From Myroides profundi (GTDB lineage Bacteria > Bacteroidota > Bacteroidia > Flavobacteriales > Flavobacteriaceae), in contig NZ_CP010817.1 of assembly GCF_000833025.1 (NCBI RefSeq), positions 2,170,001-2,234,000 on the forward strand: a stretch of DNA of 64,000 bases. The letters run 5' to 3'. Each line of letters starts with the position of its first letter. Position 1 is the stretch's first letter. A program made the translations under genes and the position numbers. Under the pieces are notes generated by a model. That model did no database searches. It was not told the origin of the DNA and saw nothing but the letters and a program-made list of their open reading frames with translations. Shown here piece by piece: positions 63,243-64,000 of the stretch.

Positions 63243-64000
63243 ATGAGTAGAAAAAGAACAGAAAGAATCGTATTCGAAAACGTAGAAGTCCTTGATGCAG
63301 GTGCAAAAGGCGTTTCGGTAGCTAAAGCTCCAGATGGGAAAGTAATCTTTATTCCTAACGTAGTTCCGGGAGATGTGGTAGATGTGCAGACTTTCAAAAA
63401 ACGCAAAGCGTATTATGAAGGGAAAGCTGTGAAATTCCACAAATTTTCTGAACATAGAATAGAGCCAGTATGTGAACACTTCGGAGCTTGTGGTGGATGT
63501 AAATGGCAAAATATGAACTATGCACAACAGTTATTCTATAAGAACCAAGAGGTTTTTAATAACTTAAAGCGCATAGGTAAAATTGAATTACCTGAATTCG
63601 AACCTATCTTAGGATCTGAAGAAACATTGTTCTACAGAAACAAGATGGAATTCTCTTTCTCTAACGCTCGCTGGTTAACACCAGAAGAAGTAGCTAGTGG
63701 AGAAGAAATGGGTAAAGAAAATGCATTAGGATTCCACATCCCTAAAATGTGGGACAAAATCTTAGACATCAAAAAATGTCACTTACAACAAGATCCTTCT
63801 AATGAAATCAGAAATGAAATCAGAAGATTCGCTAACGAGCATAATTTAGCTTTCTTTAATCCACGTGAGCAAGAAGGTCTGTTGCGTACATTGATGATCA
63901 GAACTGCTTCTACAGGTGAAGTAATGGTGATGATTCAATTCTTCTATGACAACAAAGAAGAACGCGAGTTATTATTAGACTTCTTAGCAGAGCGCTTCCC
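63243..64000 (+). CDS. rlmD: 23S rRNA (uracil-5-)-methyltransferase RlmD, N-terminal part (cut by the window)
   Basis: Reading from ATG 63243 gives at least 252 residues, and the gene runs off the end. An N-terminal TRAM domain (FENVEVLDAGAKGVSVAKA, VPGDVVDVQTFKKRKAYYEG) is followed by the iron-sulfur Cys set CEHFGACGGCKWQNM (C-x5-C-x2-C), then ETLFYRNKMEFSFSN. This is the RumA/RlmD family, which methylates U1939 of 23S rRNA. The catalytic Cys region lies beyond the window. Confidence 0.9.
   Translation, partial: MSRKRTERIVFENVEVLDAGAKGVSVAKAPDGKVIFIPNVVPGDVVDVQTFKKRKAYYEGKAVKFHKFSEHRIEPVCEHFGACGGCKWQNMNYAQQLFYKNQEVFNNLKRIGKIELPEFEPILGSEETLFYRNKMEFSFSNARWLTPEEVASGEEMGKENALGFHIPKMWDKILDIKKCHLQQDPSNEIRNEIRRFANEHNLAFFNPREQEGLLRTLMIRTASTGEVMVMIQFFYDNKEERELLLDFLAERF

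Overview
This is about 64 kb of AT-rich chromosome from a Bacteroidota bacterium, most likely family Flavobacteriaceae. The evidence is the family content (GLPGLI protein, PF14905-type TonB-dependent receptor, DUF4369/TlpA thioredoxin lipoproteins, 2TM-domain histidine kinase, DUF3810, DUF3820, DUF4199), the TTG-N18/19-TAnnTTTG promoters, and the scarcity of Shine-Dalgarno sites. A Myroides-like genus is my guess, not something shown. I see no rRNA operon, CRISPR array, prophage or replication origin.

Layout. 0.2-12 kb: mostly minus-strand secreted and surface proteins (a CNGMC-motif protein, an erythromycin-esterase-like protein paired with an S41 peptidase, a WG-repeat protein with a co-transcribed partner, an outer-membrane receptor) plus one PTS EIIC-like permease. 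12-20 kb: a membrane protein, an intact IS4-family insertion with a 9-bp target duplication, then a methyltransferase, a Tet-like MFS exporter, an AraC-type regulator and a Nudix hydrolase. 20-32 kb: a small ferredoxin, DUF3810, NDH-2, DUF3820, a LysM/periplasmic-binding protein, guaA, gltS, an MBL-fold enzyme bracketed by repeats, and an NCS2 purine permease. 32-38 kb: a GLPGLI protein, an ankyrin protein, a membrane-anchored pseudogene interrupted only by stop codons, a TlpA-like lipoprotein, a TonB protein, an IS3-family remnant and a quinone-oxidoreductase-like enzyme.

38-44 kb: a four-helix-bundle (S23/IVP-type) gene framed by two composite fold-back repeat arrays, then uvrA with a LOG-family gene, then a cluster of GC-rich intergenic repeats. 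43.6-50.3 kb: three tandem TlpA/DUF4369 lipoproteins, then a LytTR response regulator, a two-TM protein, a LytS-type kinase and an unlisted 52-codon ORF overlapping the kinase start. 50-64 kb: mostly housekeeping genes (nucleoid-associated protein, msrA, lolD, TIGR02757, the polyphosphate set sixA-ppk1-ppx, kdsA), four identical tandem tRNA-Tyr genes, an aspartyl-protease/PDZ protein and the start of rlmD.

Working together: sixA, ppk1 and ppx are adjacent, and the last two make and degrade polyphosphate. guaA and the purine permease both serve guanine supply. The TlpA-like lipoproteins and msrA suggest attention to thiol and methionine redox state. The least explained material is non-coding: the four-helix-bundle cassette repeats, an 86-bp structured element present twice 57 kb apart, the IS3-remnant junction and the repeat cluster near 43 kb.
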